Under the pieces are notes generated by a model. It had not been told where the DNA came from and ran no database searches. It saw nothing but the letters and a program-made list of their open reading frames with translations. The position numbers and the translations under genes are program-made. Below are positions 1 through 8,853 of a DNA stretch of 64,000 bases, one piece after another. Location of the stretch: the NCBI RefSeq assembly GCF_003945545.1, contig NZ_CP029617.1, positions 6,785,001-6,849,000 of the forward strand. Direction: 5' to 3'. Position 1 is the first letter of the stretch. Each line of letters begins with the position of its first letter. The stretch comes from Streptomyces sp. WAC 01529 (lineage in GTDB: Bacteria; Actinomycetota; Actinomycetes; Streptomycetales; Streptomycetaceae).

Positions 1-65
1 CAGTCCTCCACGCCCCTCATGATCCAGCCTGCAGGTGGATCGTGCGGTGAGATCCGTCAGGTTCG

Positions 66-2648
66 CTAATATACGTCGGCTGATGCTGAGGGCTCTTGCG
101 CGTCAAGGAGCTGGAGCAGGCGCCTGGCCTCATTGAGGAGGGTTCGGCCGCGGGGCGTCACCCTGACCGGCCGCTTGCGGTGGTTGAACACGGCGAATCC
201 GGCGGCGCCCTCAACCAGGCGAAGGTGGGCGTTGAAGGTCGTCCTGGGGATGCCGAGGGCGAGGGCTGCCGAGCGGCGTGTTGGGTATCCCGGCACCAGT
301 ACCGCGCTTCGCAGGGCGGTCAGGCTGTTCTGGCGGATGCTGATGCGGCGCATGGCCGGCGAGAGCTTCACTGGCAATCCGTCGAACGGATTCGTGTGGA
401 TGCGTGGCGGAGGGGTGTGGCCGCTGGCGGGGTGCCGGGGGATCTCCCATGCGTCGAGGAGCTTGGTGATGCTGTTGCCGCCGGTGTTGAGTTCCCGTCC
501 GATGTCCGCGGCCGTGCGCCTCTTGACGTAGTACTCGGTCGCGAGCCAGGCGGGGTCGACGGACCGGGCGAGTTCACCGGCGGCGCGGCGCGGCCGGAGC
601 GGGATGGCGGCCTCTTTCAAGGAGTAGCGGACGATATCGGGGCTGCATCCGGCGACTTCGGCGATGTCCTTCTGCTGCATCCCCCGTTCCACATAGAGGT
701 GGCGCAGGCGATCGGGTGCAAGGTCACCTTGCCGGGGAGTGAGGTGCCCCGGCCCTCGGGGTTCGGGCGGTTTCGGGGCGCTGACTCCTCGGCTCTCCAG
801 CAGCAGCCGCAACTGGTGCATCGTCAGGCCGAGCTCGCTGGCCACATCGCCGGCGCTCGGCCCCGGCTGCAGCAGCGCGGCCAGGCGGTCCACGGTGACG
901 TCCAGCGGGGCGACGGGCAGCGCGATCCCGTCGAGCCAGTCGTCGGGCGGCTCCCACCACACCGGCTCCTTGATCTTGCGGGCGGCGAGGATCGCAGCGG
1001 CCTGATCAGCGAAGAAGGCACGCAGATCGGGATGCAGCCGGTAGGTGAAGCGGTGAGCCCATGCGGGCGGGTGGTTGCCCCGGTGGGGCTCGGCCCCCAG
1101 CAGCAAGCGGCGCACCTGCCAGCGGGCCCGCTCCCGATGTACTGGTGTGAACTGGCGGCTGCCGAAGCTGCGACAGATCTCCCGGTGCCGCCACTCGTCG
1201 AGGCACAGATCGACGCTCTCGTCGGCGAACAGGGCCCGACGGCGTGCGTAGTTGATCGGGACGGTATGCGTGTCGACGACGTGCGCGAAGTGCGCCAGCG
1301 TGCTGGCGATGTGGTCCTCGTCTACGAAGGCCAGCAGCGCCTCCTGCTGGCTACGGAAGTGGCTGTTGTCCATGAGCCGGGTTGCTTCCCGGTGCCCGAT
1401 TGGGCCTGCGGGGATCAGCATCAGGTTCACGCAGGCGCGGCGGATGCCGCCGATCCGCGGCTGGTGGGCGGCCTTGGCCGGCAGCAGCCGCAGCGTCCAG
1501 GACGCCCAGAGCATCCCGGGCAGCTTCGCCGCCCGCTGGCTCACCTGCGCTTCGGTGAGCGCGGGAGGGGCGGCATCGGGGGTCGCCGTCCGGTAGCGCA
1601 GCCGGGCCTTGAGGGTGAGCTGTCCGTCCGAGGCTTTGAGGATCCGCGAGATCACGCGTGGCCCGGCCGGCCTCCAGTTCCCCAGATCCGAGGTCGGGTG
1701 ATCGCGGGGGATGCCGATGGGCTGCCCGTTGCCGCGGTGCAGCCAGGCGAACAACTCGTCGAAGGCAGGGTGTTCAGGGTCTGTGGCGATGACGGCCAGG
1801 GCTGTGCCGACGGCGATGTTGTGCGCGTCATGCACTTCCTGGGTGGCGGCGACCCGGGGTGTGGTCCCGCCGCATTCTTCAAGGACCTGACCGACCACGG
1901 GTGGCGCCAGCTCGAGTTGCGCCTGGATGCCGCGCAGGGCCCGGCGGCCCAGGAACGACAGCTCGCCGCCGCGCTGGCGTGCAGCGGGGCCGTGGTGGTC
2001 GGCGAGCACGGAGGTGTCCACCGCGTGCTGGGCTGCGAGGACCGCCCCGTTCGTGGGCAGGCGGACCGCTGGTGCGTGGGCGAGGGGGAAGTCGCAGCGG
2101 ACGTCCTGGCCCCGCTGGATGATCCAGGAGCGGCAGGTTTCCGGCGGCGGCACGACGCGGTGCCGGCCGCGGGTGGCCACGGGCGGGGCGTTGCCGCACT
2201 GGGGACACAGGTCGAGCAGCAGCAGGCTGTGCCGGGTGCAGGCGAAAACCCAGCCAAGGCGCCAGCGCACCTGCCACCGTGCCTGCTGCTCGTTCAGGCA
2301 GGCCGGGCAGTACCGGGAGGTGTTGCCGTAGTGCCGCCAGGTGGGCGGACACCGCAGGCGCCGTGTGACCGGGTCGATGCGCACGAGGGAGCCGTCGTAG
2401 GGCTCCAGGGTCATCGCCCTCAGCTGCCCGGCCCCGATCCCGGTGCGGCGCTGGAGCACCTCGCCTTCGTCCTCGGTCAGGCGGCGGACCATCGTGCGCG
2501 CGGACGAGCGCGGCAGACCGAGATAGTCGACGAAGTCCAAGGTGTTGATCCGAAGCCGTTGTGCGTACCGCTCCAGCCAGCTGTCCAGGGCCTCCCCCGG
2601 GACCGGTGCCACGGCGATGGGGATGCGCTCCTCACTCCAGCCCGTCAT
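66..2648 (-). CDS. tniQ: TniQ-family transposition protein, long form with C-terminal HTH region
   Basis: TniQ/TnsD proteins link the target site to the AAA+ regulator of Tn7-like transposons. The protein is about 860 aa, longer than simple TniQ proteins. A zinc-binding N-terminal region is visible: CPAC at 114-117, CTRH at 137-140 and CPQC at 148-151. The C-terminal third has several helix-turn-helix-like segments (for example around MQQKDIAEVAGCSPDIVRYS), which fits sequence-specific target recognition. The ATG at 2648 overlaps the stop of the ATPase gene (ATGA) and is preferred over a longer frame whose extra 105 residues lie inside that gene. Last gene of the operon; the transposon end beyond it is not identifiable here. 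Confidence 0.9.
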   Translation of the reverse strand: MTGWSEERIPIAVAPVPGEALDSWLERYAQRLRINTLDFVDYLGLPRSSARTMVRRLTEDEGEVLQRRTGIGAGQLRAMTLEPYDGSLVRIDPVTRRLRCPPTWRHYGNTSRYCPACLNEQQARWQVRWRLGWVFACTRHSLLLLDLCPQCGNAPPVATRGRHRVVPPPETCRSWIIQRGQDVRCDFPLAHAPAVRLPTNGAVLAAQHAVDTSVLADHHGPAARQRGGELSFLGRRALRGIQAQLELAPPVVGQVLEECGGTTPRVAATQEVHDAHNIAVGTALAVIATDPEHPAFDELFAWLHRGNGQPIGIPRDHPTSDLGNWRPAGPRVISRILKASDGQLTLKARLRYRTATPDAAPPALTEAQVSQRAAKLPGMLWASWTLRLLPAKAAHQPRIGGIRRACVNLMLIPAGPIGHREATRLMDNSHFRSQQEALLAFVDEDHIASTLAHFAHVVDTHTVPINYARRRALFADESVDLCLDEWRHREICRSFGSRQFTPVHRERARWQVRRLLLGAEPHRGNHPPAWAHRFTYRLHPDLRAFFADQAAAILAARKIKEPVWWEPPDDWLDGIALPVAPLDVTVDRLAALLQPGPSAGDVASELGLTMHQLRLLLESRGVSAPKPPEPRGPGHLTPRQGDLAPDRLRHLYVERGMQQKDIAEVAGCSPDIVRYSLKEAAIPLRPRRAAGELARSVDPAWLATEYYVKRRTAADIGRELNTGGNSITKLLDAWEIPRHPASGHTPPPRIHTNPFDGLPVKLSPAMRRISIRQNSLTALRSAVLVPGYPTRRSAALALGIPRTTFNAHLRLVEGAAGFAVFNHRKRPVRVTPRGRTLLNEARRLLQLLDAQEPSASADVY

Positions 2649-3781
2649 GCCGACTTCCTCCGGTGTCGTGGACCCTGGTTGGGCCGTGTGGTCTTGAGGC
2701 CGGCCTTGATCTCGGCTTCCAGTTCCTTGCGGGCCTCCTCGGCCGCGGCATCGTTCTTCACCTGGTTCATCAGCTCCTCGTCCAGGCGCTCGTGCCCGCT
2801 GCGGATCGCGCGCAGGCAGCCGCGGTTGATCAGCGACATCAGCGAGGCGAAGTGCCCGGTGGAGCGGGCGAAGAGGTAGTCCGAAAGGTCCTCGGCGAGC
2901 ATGCCGGGGTGCTTCTCGGCCAGGACCAGTTTCTGCTCGATCGTCTTGAGCAGCTGACGCCACTGCAGGCGGCCCTCGTCGTCATCGACCTGGAAGGGCG
3001 CCAGCGTCAGCGCCGTGGTGCGCCGCCCGAACTGGGCGAGCGGGCTCTCCCTCGGCGAGAAGCCCTCGTGGAGGATGCCGCGCTCCTGGACGCCTACCCC
3101 GACGTAGATCAAGGTGACGGGGAAGACGTTGGAGAGGTACTTGAGCTGGTTGGCCATGCGGACCGAGTTGGACTTCGAACCGGCCAGGAAGTGGATGTCG
3201 TCGATGATCATGGCGACGGTCTTCATCGACAAGACCGCGTCCACGGCCCGCTCGGCCAGCGTGTCCGCGTCGCCCTTGACGGGCAGCCCGTAGAACCGGC
3301 AGATCGCCGCGTTCAGGCCGCGGATCTGCGTGTTGCCGCTCAGTGCGATGTAGATGACCGGCACCCGGCGGGCACCGGCCGCGGTGGTGTCCCCGCGCAG
3401 GTTCACCTGCCGTTTGAACAGGTCACAGCCGTACGCACGTACCGCCGTGCTCTTACCGAGCCCCGGGTGGGCGTCCACTAGGGCGGCCGGTTTGGTCTTG
3501 TTGCCGTCCTGCCGGTTCGCTTCGACGATCTCCCGCAAATCCGCGTGCAGAGCTAGCAGTTGCGGAGTGTCGATGGGGCCGATGTTGGCGTGCCAGACCT
3601 CCCGGTTGTCGTTATGCACCGATCGCGCCCGCGGCGACAGCTCAGCGAGCTGGGCCCGGCTCAGCTGCTCCGGCCGGATCCGGTCAGGGCCGTAGACCTC
3701 CTGCAGCCATCCGGCCAGCCGGGTCGGACTGTACTGGCGGTCGTCGCCCTCGAACGGCGCGGGGCCGTCGGCCTTACTCAA
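2645..3781 (-). CDS. tnsC: TnsC/TniB-type AAA+ ATPase of Tn7-like transposon
   Basis: ATP-dependent regulator that bridges the target selector and the transposase. In 378 aa, Walker A (HPGLGKST, 105-112) and Walker B (AMIIDDIHFL, about 190-199) are both intact. The start is TTG at 3781, overlapping the transposase stop as TTGA; the 3' end overlaps tniQ as ATGA. These 4-nt overlaps across the operon imply translational coupling and fixed stoichiometry. The small size and TniB-like organisation fit TniB/TnsC ATPases. No lesion seen. Confidence 0.9.
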   Translation of the reverse strand: MSKADGPAPFEGDDRQYSPTRLAGWLQEVYGPDRIRPEQLSRAQLAELSPRARSVHNDNREVWHANIGPIDTPQLLALHADLREIVEANRQDGNKTKPAALVDAHPGLGKSTAVRAYGCDLFKRQVNLRGDTTAAGARRVPVIYIALSGNTQIRGLNAAICRFYGLPVKGDADTLAERAVDAVLSMKTVAMIIDDIHFLAGSKSNSVRMANQLKYLSNVFPVTLIYVGVGVQERGILHEGFSPRESPLAQFGRRTTALTLAPFQVDDDEGRLQWRQLLKTIEQKLVLAEKHPGMLAEDLSDYLFARSTGHFASLMSLINRGCLRAIRSGHERLDEELMNQVKNDAAAEEARKELEAEIKAGLKTTRPNQGPRHRRKSA

Positions 3782-5961
3782 CGGCTCTCCCAGACATCGG
3801 CGTAGTACTCATCCTCATCGACCAGGCCCGCAGTCTCCTCGTCTGCCGGGACTGCCTCGCACTCCTCGTCCTCGTCGTCGTCCCCGCCCAGGTCCTCATC
3901 CGCAGGCACGACCACCACCTGCAGATCAGGTGCCGTCCTTCGGCCTGTTCCCACGTTTGGCGAGCTGAGCTCCGCCAGACGGCGCACGGAAGGAAGCTCG
4001 TCGATCTCGTCGACTCCGGAACCGTCTCCGCCCATCAGGCGCAGACGGTCCTGCGACAAGCGCACCGCCATGCGCCGCTCGGCCCGATCCACGGTCAGCC
4101 CGGCACCCCAGCGTTCCAGCAACTCGATCAGGGCGCGTTTGGTGTCCGGGAAACGATGCGTCTTGGCTGCGATCCGGCGTGCGTACTTCAATGCCTCCAA
4201 GCTGGCCGGCCCGTTAAGGGCCGGGGCGTGCTCCCAGTCCAGCGTGTGCCACAGGTGAGACTGCCCCGGATCCTGGAAGTAGATCTTCCTGATGTCGGCG
4301 CGATCCACGGCGACGGGCCATTTCCCGGCGTGCTCGCCGCGGTGCGGGCTGATCCGATTGCGGTAGTCGTCGAGCCCGTCACCGTTGTAGCGCAGCCCAT
4401 TCATCTCCACCCCGTAGTGGTGGATGGGGCGCCACTCCTCTTCCAAGAACTCGAACGCGAGCCCCGGCCTGGACGGGATACGCAACGGCCCCGCCCGGTT
4501 CACGCCGTGCTCGAACATCTCCAGAGGGCTCAGCTTCAGACCCGGGACCTCCGGAACCGTCAGCCCTCGGTGGTGCCGCCTGTGATAGATCAAGGTGATC
4601 CACTCACGGATGATCATCTCAAGCTCGTCCAGGAAGAAGTACGCCTCCTCCTCCACTTTCTCTCCCCGGCTGTGCACGTCTGGCCCCTTGTAGCCGGGAA
4701 GCGCCGCCAGAAGCCCCTGGTTCAACGTTTTGAACCACCGCTCCACCGGCTTGTCGGTCGGCGTATAGGGGCGAGCCGGCTGCAGCGAGATGTCGAGCTT
4801 CGCGCTGACGCTCGCGATGTGGTTCGAGACGTAGATCCGGCCGTGGTCATAGATGATCGTCTCTGCCGCGACCGCGGGCAGCAGCGGCTGCCCCTGCGCG
4901 TCCACCAGCTTCTCCGCGTCGAACACCACCGTGGAAGGAACCCCGCAGTACGGAAGCGGCTCACCCGTTCCAGCAGACGACACCTCCCGCGGTCGGATCG
5001 TCTCGAACAGAACACCGGCCACGTCGGTCGACTTCGTCGACACCGGCGTCAGACGCAACCCGGTGATCACCTTGCTGTAGAGGTCCATGGCGACAGTGAG
5101 TTCGCACTGCACCCACCGGCAGGTCACCGGCTCCATTGCGAAGACATCCAGGCTGTTGGTGTCCAGCACGACGTACTCACCTGGCCGCGCGGCCCGCAGC
5201 TTGCCGAAGACCCCTTGCGGACGGTTCGCGATGGACCGCTTCCCCTTCGTGCTGCCCTGGAACGCGTTCGTCCCCCGACCGAGTTCCTTCAGCAGCGCAT
5301 AGCCCGTGGTCTGCTTCGGAATGCTCACCTCATCACGGCCGTACTTCTTGGCCAGCCGTTCTTCGATCTCCATCAGCACCAGGCCACGAACCGGGCGGCT
5401 GGACTTCTCCAGACTCCCGATCACCGTGCGTGCCATCTCCAACCAGCGCGGATCGGCCCGATCCAGCACGCCTTTGGGCTGGCGCTTGCTCACCAGCCCG
5501 GCCGGCCCGTCCCGCTCGACCTTGGACACCCATCGCCGGACCGTCGCTGGGTCGACTCCGAGCTCGGCGGCCTTTGCCCGGTACCGGTGCATCAAAGGCA
5601 CCTCTGGCGCATAGTCCGGCCGTGGCTCACCCTCCAAAGCCAGCTCGGAAGAACCCAGTTGAAAGCCGAAGCGAACCTCCTGCACATGCCGGAACCGAAC
5701 GGTGAGCGCATCGTCCTCCGCACTACTGAGGCCGCCCACCAACGCTGCGGCCGCCGGCTCCGCAGGCGAGGTCTCCACCAGGAACTCGGTAGAGGGGTGT
5801 GCCAGCAGCACCGACAAGTCGACCTGCCGCCACGTGGGGCGGCCCTCTGCCGACATGTGCTGAAGGAGGATGCGGCGGCCCTCGATCTCCGCGATCGTGA
5901 ACTGCTCGCCGTCATAGGTGAGTGGCAGGCCAGTCCGCAGAGTCGTTGTCCAGGCGTTCAC
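3778..5961 (-). CDS. tnsB: TnsB/TniA-type DDE transposase (Mu/rve-type integrase core)
   Basis: Catalyses 3'-end cleavage and strand transfer. A 727-aa protein with an N-terminal HTH (around LGVDPATVRRWVSKV, 135-149) and an RNase-H-like integrase core. Probable catalytic residues are D267 (VVLDTNS), D372 (IIYDHGRIY) and E407 (DKPVERWF); the D-to-E distance of 35 is the classic DD35E pattern. The acidic C-terminal tail, rich in D and E, probably contacts the ATPase. The gene overlaps both neighbours by 4 nt. It looks intact and complete. Confidence 0.92.
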   Translation of the reverse strand: MNAWTTTLRTGLPLTYDGEQFTIAEIEGRRILLQHMSAEGRPTWRQVDLSVLLAHPSTEFLVETSPAEPAAAALVGGLSSAEDDALTVRFRHVQEVRFGFQLGSSELALEGEPRPDYAPEVPLMHRYRAKAAELGVDPATVRRWVSKVERDGPAGLVSKRQPKGVLDRADPRWLEMARTVIGSLEKSSRPVRGLVLMEIEERLAKKYGRDEVSIPKQTTGYALLKELGRGTNAFQGSTKGKRSIANRPQGVFGKLRAARPGEYVVLDTNSLDVFAMEPVTCRWVQCELTVAMDLYSKVITGLRLTPVSTKSTDVAGVLFETIRPREVSSAGTGEPLPYCGVPSTVVFDAEKLVDAQGQPLLPAVAAETIIYDHGRIYVSNHIASVSAKLDISLQPARPYTPTDKPVERWFKTLNQGLLAALPGYKGPDVHSRGEKVEEEAYFFLDELEMIIREWITLIYHRRHHRGLTVPEVPGLKLSPLEMFEHGVNRAGPLRIPSRPGLAFEFLEEEWRPIHHYGVEMNGLRYNGDGLDDYRNRISPHRGEHAGKWPVAVDRADIRKIYFQDPGQSHLWHTLDWEHAPALNGPASLEALKYARRIAAKTHRFPDTKRALIELLERWGAGLTVDRAERRMAVRLSQDRLRLMGGDGSGVDEIDELPSVRRLAELSSPNVGTGRRTAPDLQVVVVPADEDLGGDDDEDEECEAVPADEETAGLVDEDEYYADVWESR

Positions 5962-6710
5962 AGTGACCTCCGCAGGACCCAGTCGCCACTCAGCGGGCGG
6001 GATAAATCAGTGGTCAGCCGCCCAGACCACACCAGCGCCAAAAGAGCTGGTCGCGCCTCGTGGTCGGGGCGCCCAGATGCCAGCCGTCGCTCGGCCACAC
6101 CCAGTCGGTCACCGTCCTGCACGCTTTCCCAAGCACGCTCGATCTCGGCCTCCGGCACCACGCCCGGGCGACGGTAGGCCGCGAGGAACCGGACGTTCTC
6201 CAGGACCACCCGGTCCGCCCCGGACCAGATCTCGTACTCCCAACCGTGCCGTTCGACCAGTTCACCCGGCCAGGCCAACGCCTCCGTGATCTTCGGATCC
6301 TTGAGCCGATCCGCGGGCTTGACGTTCACCACCCGCACCGCTCCCGACTCCATGATCAGCAGGAAGTCCGGCACGTGCCGCCGTACCCGATCGCCAACCC
6401 GAGCGGTCAGGTGGCACGGCTGGGCATGGATTCCCCGCACGGCAGGATCCATGTCGGCCAGGAGCAGCCGTGCCAGCTCCAAGCGGCTCTCATAGACCAC
6501 GGGCCCGGCCATAGTTGCCGACGCGTACCGCCCTGAGTAGTGCGCTTGGCCGTGGACGGAACGAAACTTCCGCCATGGAACCGACCATGTGAAATCCGCC
6601 AAACGCAGATCCTTGAACGGGACCTTGCGCACCGACGCGTCGTTGTAACGCACCGAGGCCATCGGCTGTTTGTACTTCCCGCGGACCTGGGCTGGACTCG
6701 GAATAGCCAT
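5958..6710 (-). CDS. tnsA: TnsA-like PD-(D/E)xK endonuclease
   Basis: TnsA cuts the 5' strands at transposon ends, so an element with TnsA plus TnsB excises cleanly (cut and paste). The protein is 250 aa. The probable catalytic triad is E74 (VVYESRLEL), D115 (HVPDFLLI) and K131 (VVNVKP), in TnsA order and spacing. It is first in the four-gene operon and overlaps tnsB by 4 nt. Its presence separates this module from TnsA-less Tn5053/Tn402-type TniABQ elements. The family call rests on motif and context. Confidence 0.85.
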   Translation of the reverse strand: MAIPSPAQVRGKYKQPMASVRYNDASVRKVPFKDLRLADFTWSVPWRKFRSVHGQAHYSGRYASATMAGPVVYESRLELARLLLADMDPAVRGIHAQPCHLTARVGDRVRRHVPDFLLIMESGAVRVVNVKPADRLKDPKITEALAWPGELVERHGWEYEIWSGADRVVLENVRFLAAYRRPGVVPEAEIERAWESVQDGDRLGVAERRLASGRPDHEARPALLALVWSGRLTTDLSRPLSGDWVLRRSL

Positions 6711-6738
6711 AGGGCGGAAGCTAGTTACCGTGCGGAGT

Positions 6739-6799
6739 CAGTGCGCACAGAGCCTTGAAATTGCGCATCGGGTGCGCATTTCACGGGTACAGTGCGCAC
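6739..6799. repeat. Cluster of four TGCGCA repeats upstream of tnsA
   Basis: Four TGCGCA hexamers begin at 6742, 6762, 6773 and 6793, spaced 20, 11 and 20 bp, so all lie on nearly the same DNA face. The outer two sit in an identical decamer CAGTGCGCAC (6739-6748 and 6790-6799). The cluster fills the gap between the tns operon and the next gene. It could be multiple transposase-binding sites of a transposon end or an operator of the tns promoter; I cannot tell which from sequence alone. Confidence 0.6.
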
Positions 6800-6812
6800 C
6801 GGATCGCGGAAC

Positions 6813-7604
6813 CTACATTCGTGCATGCCGCAGTGCGGCGCGCAGTGCGCGGCCGTGCCGGAAGGCGAAGTCGCGCGAAGGACCCCGAAGATCCCGGTAG
6901 GCCACGCCGCCGGCGGTCATCTGGTGGGGATGCTGCCGGTAGAAGTAGACGACGTGTGGCAGCAGTTCGCCTGCGGCGAGGTTGGTCACGCCGTTGACCA
7001 TCAAGAAGTCTTCCCCCGCGGGGAGTCCGCCGTGTCCGCCCGCGGCGATGACGAGGTCGGTCCGGGCCAGCAGCATGGTCTGGCCGAGCGGGATCTGGGC
7101 CTCGGGGCTGGCCCAGTAACCGGTCACGTCACCGGGCTGGTGCACGCCGGGGGGCGTCGGGCAGCGCCAGATCGTGGTGGAGCCGTCCGGGTGCAGGTCG
7201 GCGCTCCAGCCCGCCACCCAGCCCAGACCGGTCTCGGTGATCCGCTGGTGCCGGACGGCGAGGCTGTCATCCGGCACCAGATCGTCGTCGTCCATGTAAC
7301 ACACCAGGGGAGTGCGGACCGTGCGCAGGCCCAGGTTGCGGGCGGCGGCTGCGCCGACCGGGCGGGGCAGTTCGATCACCCGGATCCGGGAATCGGCAGC
7401 GAGAGGTTCCGGCAGCAGTGTGCGGTCGGCCCCGTCAAGAACGAGAGCGGCCTCCCACGGCACGGCCTGCCGCATCAGGCTGGCGTGCAGTTCGGCGAGG
7501 TAGCCCAGACGTTCGGGCCGCAGCCGGGTGGCGATGACGACCGTGATGTCGGGACGGGAGTGCGAGGACAGGACGTTCTCCAGAGACGAAAGGTGTGAGA
7601 TCAA
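6813..7604 (-). CDS. Family 2 glycosyltransferase
   Basis: GT-A fold glycosyltransferase that moves a sugar from a nucleotide-sugar donor. The N-terminal nucleotide-binding strand (PDITVVIATRLRPERL) and the metal/nucleotide DxD region (YMDDDDLVPDD) are clear, followed by the acceptor region ending near GGLPAGEDFLMV. I chose TTG at 7604, which overlaps the upstream stop as TTGA and starts 15 residues before the fold; an in-frame ATG at 7712 would add 36 Arg/His/Pro-rich residues that read inside the neighbour. Fourth gene of a minus-strand operon beginning with a lipoprotein, so a surface or mating-related role is possible. Acceptor unknown. Confidence 0.8.
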   Translation of the reverse strand: MISHLSSLENVLSSHSRPDITVVIATRLRPERLGYLAELHASLMRQAVPWEAALVLDGADRTLLPEPLAADSRIRVIELPRPVGAAAARNLGLRTVRTPLVCYMDDDDLVPDDSLAVRHQRITETGLGWVAGWSADLHPDGSTTIWRCPTPPGVHQPGDVTGYWASPEAQIPLGQTMLLARTDLVIAAGGHGGLPAGEDFLMVNGVTNLAAGELLPHVVYFYRQHPHQMTAGGVAYRDLRGPSRDFAFRHGRALRAALRHARM

Positions 7605-8176
7605 CGGTGGGTGGCGGGCCGTGCAGCCGGTGAGGTGGGCGCCTGGGTGGCGGCGGGCGCCAGTGTGGTGCGCGGCGGCCGTGTGGCGGGCACCGGTTGT
7701 CCGGGCGACCACAGGTAGGGGTGGTCGCTGAACCGCGTGCGCGGGTCGGTGTTCCAGTCGACGAACGGACCGCGGTCGGCCGCGTACAGGCTGATGACCT
7801 CGACGCCGACGGGATGCAGGACGTAACCCCAGGACAGGTCACTGGAGTCGGCCTCGGTGATGACCGCCCGCTCGGGCGGGGAGCCGTCCGAGGTGATGAT
7901 GTCGTCCATCTCGCGGCCGGGCCACCTCTCCCCGCCGGTCAGCTGCTTGAGCAGCGACTTCGGGGCGCCATCGAGGAGGTCGGTGCCCAGCTCGTCCCCG
8001 GCGGTGCTCTCTTGGGCGATGAGGTGGACGCTTGTGGCTTCGACATCGCGTGCGAAGCGGTGTTGGTAGGCGGTCAGCAGCAGCGGGAGGCGACCGCTGG
8101 GGGAGCCGTCGTGGTGGACGTATATGCCGGTGTAGCCGGTCTCGGAGGGGCGGGCGATGACAGAGCGTGTGGACAA
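7601..8176 (-). CDS. Conserved hypothetical protein (191 aa)
   Basis: Not recognised. The N-terminal part (about 1-150) looks like a compact folded domain beginning STRSVIAR and containing GIYVHHDGSPSGRLP; the last 35 residues are Pro/Ala/Thr-rich and probably disordered. The TTG start at 8176 has a GAGG ribosome site 5-6 nt upstream. It sits 20 bp downstream of the preceding gene and overlaps the glycosyltransferase start by 4 nt, so the genes form one operon. No signal peptide or membrane segment. Confidence 0.7.
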   Translation of the reverse strand: MSTRSVIARPSETGYTGIYVHHDGSPSGRLPLLLTAYQHRFARDVEATSVHLIAQESTAGDELGTDLLDGAPKSLLKQLTGGERWPGREMDDIITSDGSPPERAVITEADSSDLSWGYVLHPVGVEVISLYAADRGPFVDWNTDPRTRFSDHPYLWSPGQPVPATRPPRTTLAPAATQAPTSPAARPATHR

Positions 8177-8196
8177 GTGGCCTCGGGGAGCGCTGG

Positions 8197-8853
8197 TTAC
8201 CGGCCGAGGGCCGGCCCGGAGGGAGGGAGGTGCGGTGGAGCCGGGGGGAGGGTGGACGTGGTGTCAGCCGGGGCGTCGGCTCGCGCCTTCGGCGCGGGCG
8301 CAGGGTCGTAGACGGTGCGCAGGATGGCCAGGTCGGCTCGGTGGGCGAGGGCCAGCACGTCGAGGCTGCGGCTGGCTGCTGCCATCAGCATCTTGGGCGG
8401 GGAGTCTGGCTCGGCTCCGCGGTGCTGGTCGCGCCATCGGGCCGCGGCCAGAAGGTAGTCGCTGACCGCCTGGAGCACGGGTTCGGCAGCGTCCAGCAGG
8501 TGCTGGGTGACGGCGCTGGCCTGCGCTGGTGTCTCGGCGGCGGCGAGCGCGTCGTGGTACGGGGCGAGGTCTGGGCTCGGCAGGGGCGTGTCCGGCAGCG
8601 GGTGCTCGGCCAGGAACGGCTCGGCATCTCGCTTCGCCCAGCGCAGCAGGTCGCGATCGGTGTCGATGTCGTAGCGGGCGGCGGCGATCTGGTCGGCGTC
8701 GCGGCCGACGTTGTCGTACAGCTCGAAGTCGGGATCGGGCAAGGGATGTTCCAGGTGCGGTGCGGTGCGGTGCGGTGCGGGCGTGGGCTGCGCTACGCGC
8801 GGGGCAGGGACGCGGAGTTCACGGGCGGACCGGAGGCGGCGGTGCGGGCGCAC
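8197..8853 (-). CDS. Hypothetical protein overlapping lipoprotein 3' end
   Basis: Function unknown. A soluble, Ala/Asp-rich, mostly helical protein with a disordered Pro-rich C-terminus. The start is uncertain: the only ATG/GTG in the reading frame lies at 8853, inside the upstream lipoprotein gene, and the next residues run through a pentanucleotide repeat (8754-8778) encoding an Arg/Thr/Pro/His-rich stretch. The convincing coding part begins near 8740 (HPLPDPDFELYDNVGRDAD). Translation may be coupled to the lipoprotein stop at 8793. Confidence 0.6.
   Translation of the reverse strand: MRPHRRLRSARELRVPAPRVAQPTPAPHRTAPHLEHPLPDPDFELYDNVGRDADQIAAARYDIDTDRDLLRWAKRDAEPFLAEHPLPDTPLPSPDLAPYHDALAAAETPAQASAVTQHLLDAAEPVLQAVSDYLLAAARWRDQHRGAEPDSPPKMLMAAASRSLDVLALAHRADLAILRTVYDPAPAPKARADAPADTTSTLPPAPPHLPPSGPALGR
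8754..8778. repeat. Pentanucleotide repeat (GGTGC)x5
   Basis: Five perfect tandem copies of GGTGC in the 5' part of the gene at 8197-8853. A change of one 5-bp unit would shift the reading frame relative to an upstream start. Confidence 0.85.

Noticed and set aside
20..40. Short inverted repeat GATCCA...TGGATC after tniQ
   Set aside because: Six-base arms with no T-tract; too weak to call as terminator or transposon end, and the window edge prevents comparison.
96..2879. A 927-codon open frame on the plus strand
   Set aside because: It is the antisense shadow of tniQ; its translation has no domain and an Arg/Gly/Pro-rich, shadow-like composition.
4156..6177. A 673-codon plus-strand frame
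   Set aside because: Antisense to tnsB/tnsA, Arg/His/Leu-rich composition typical of GC-rich shadows.
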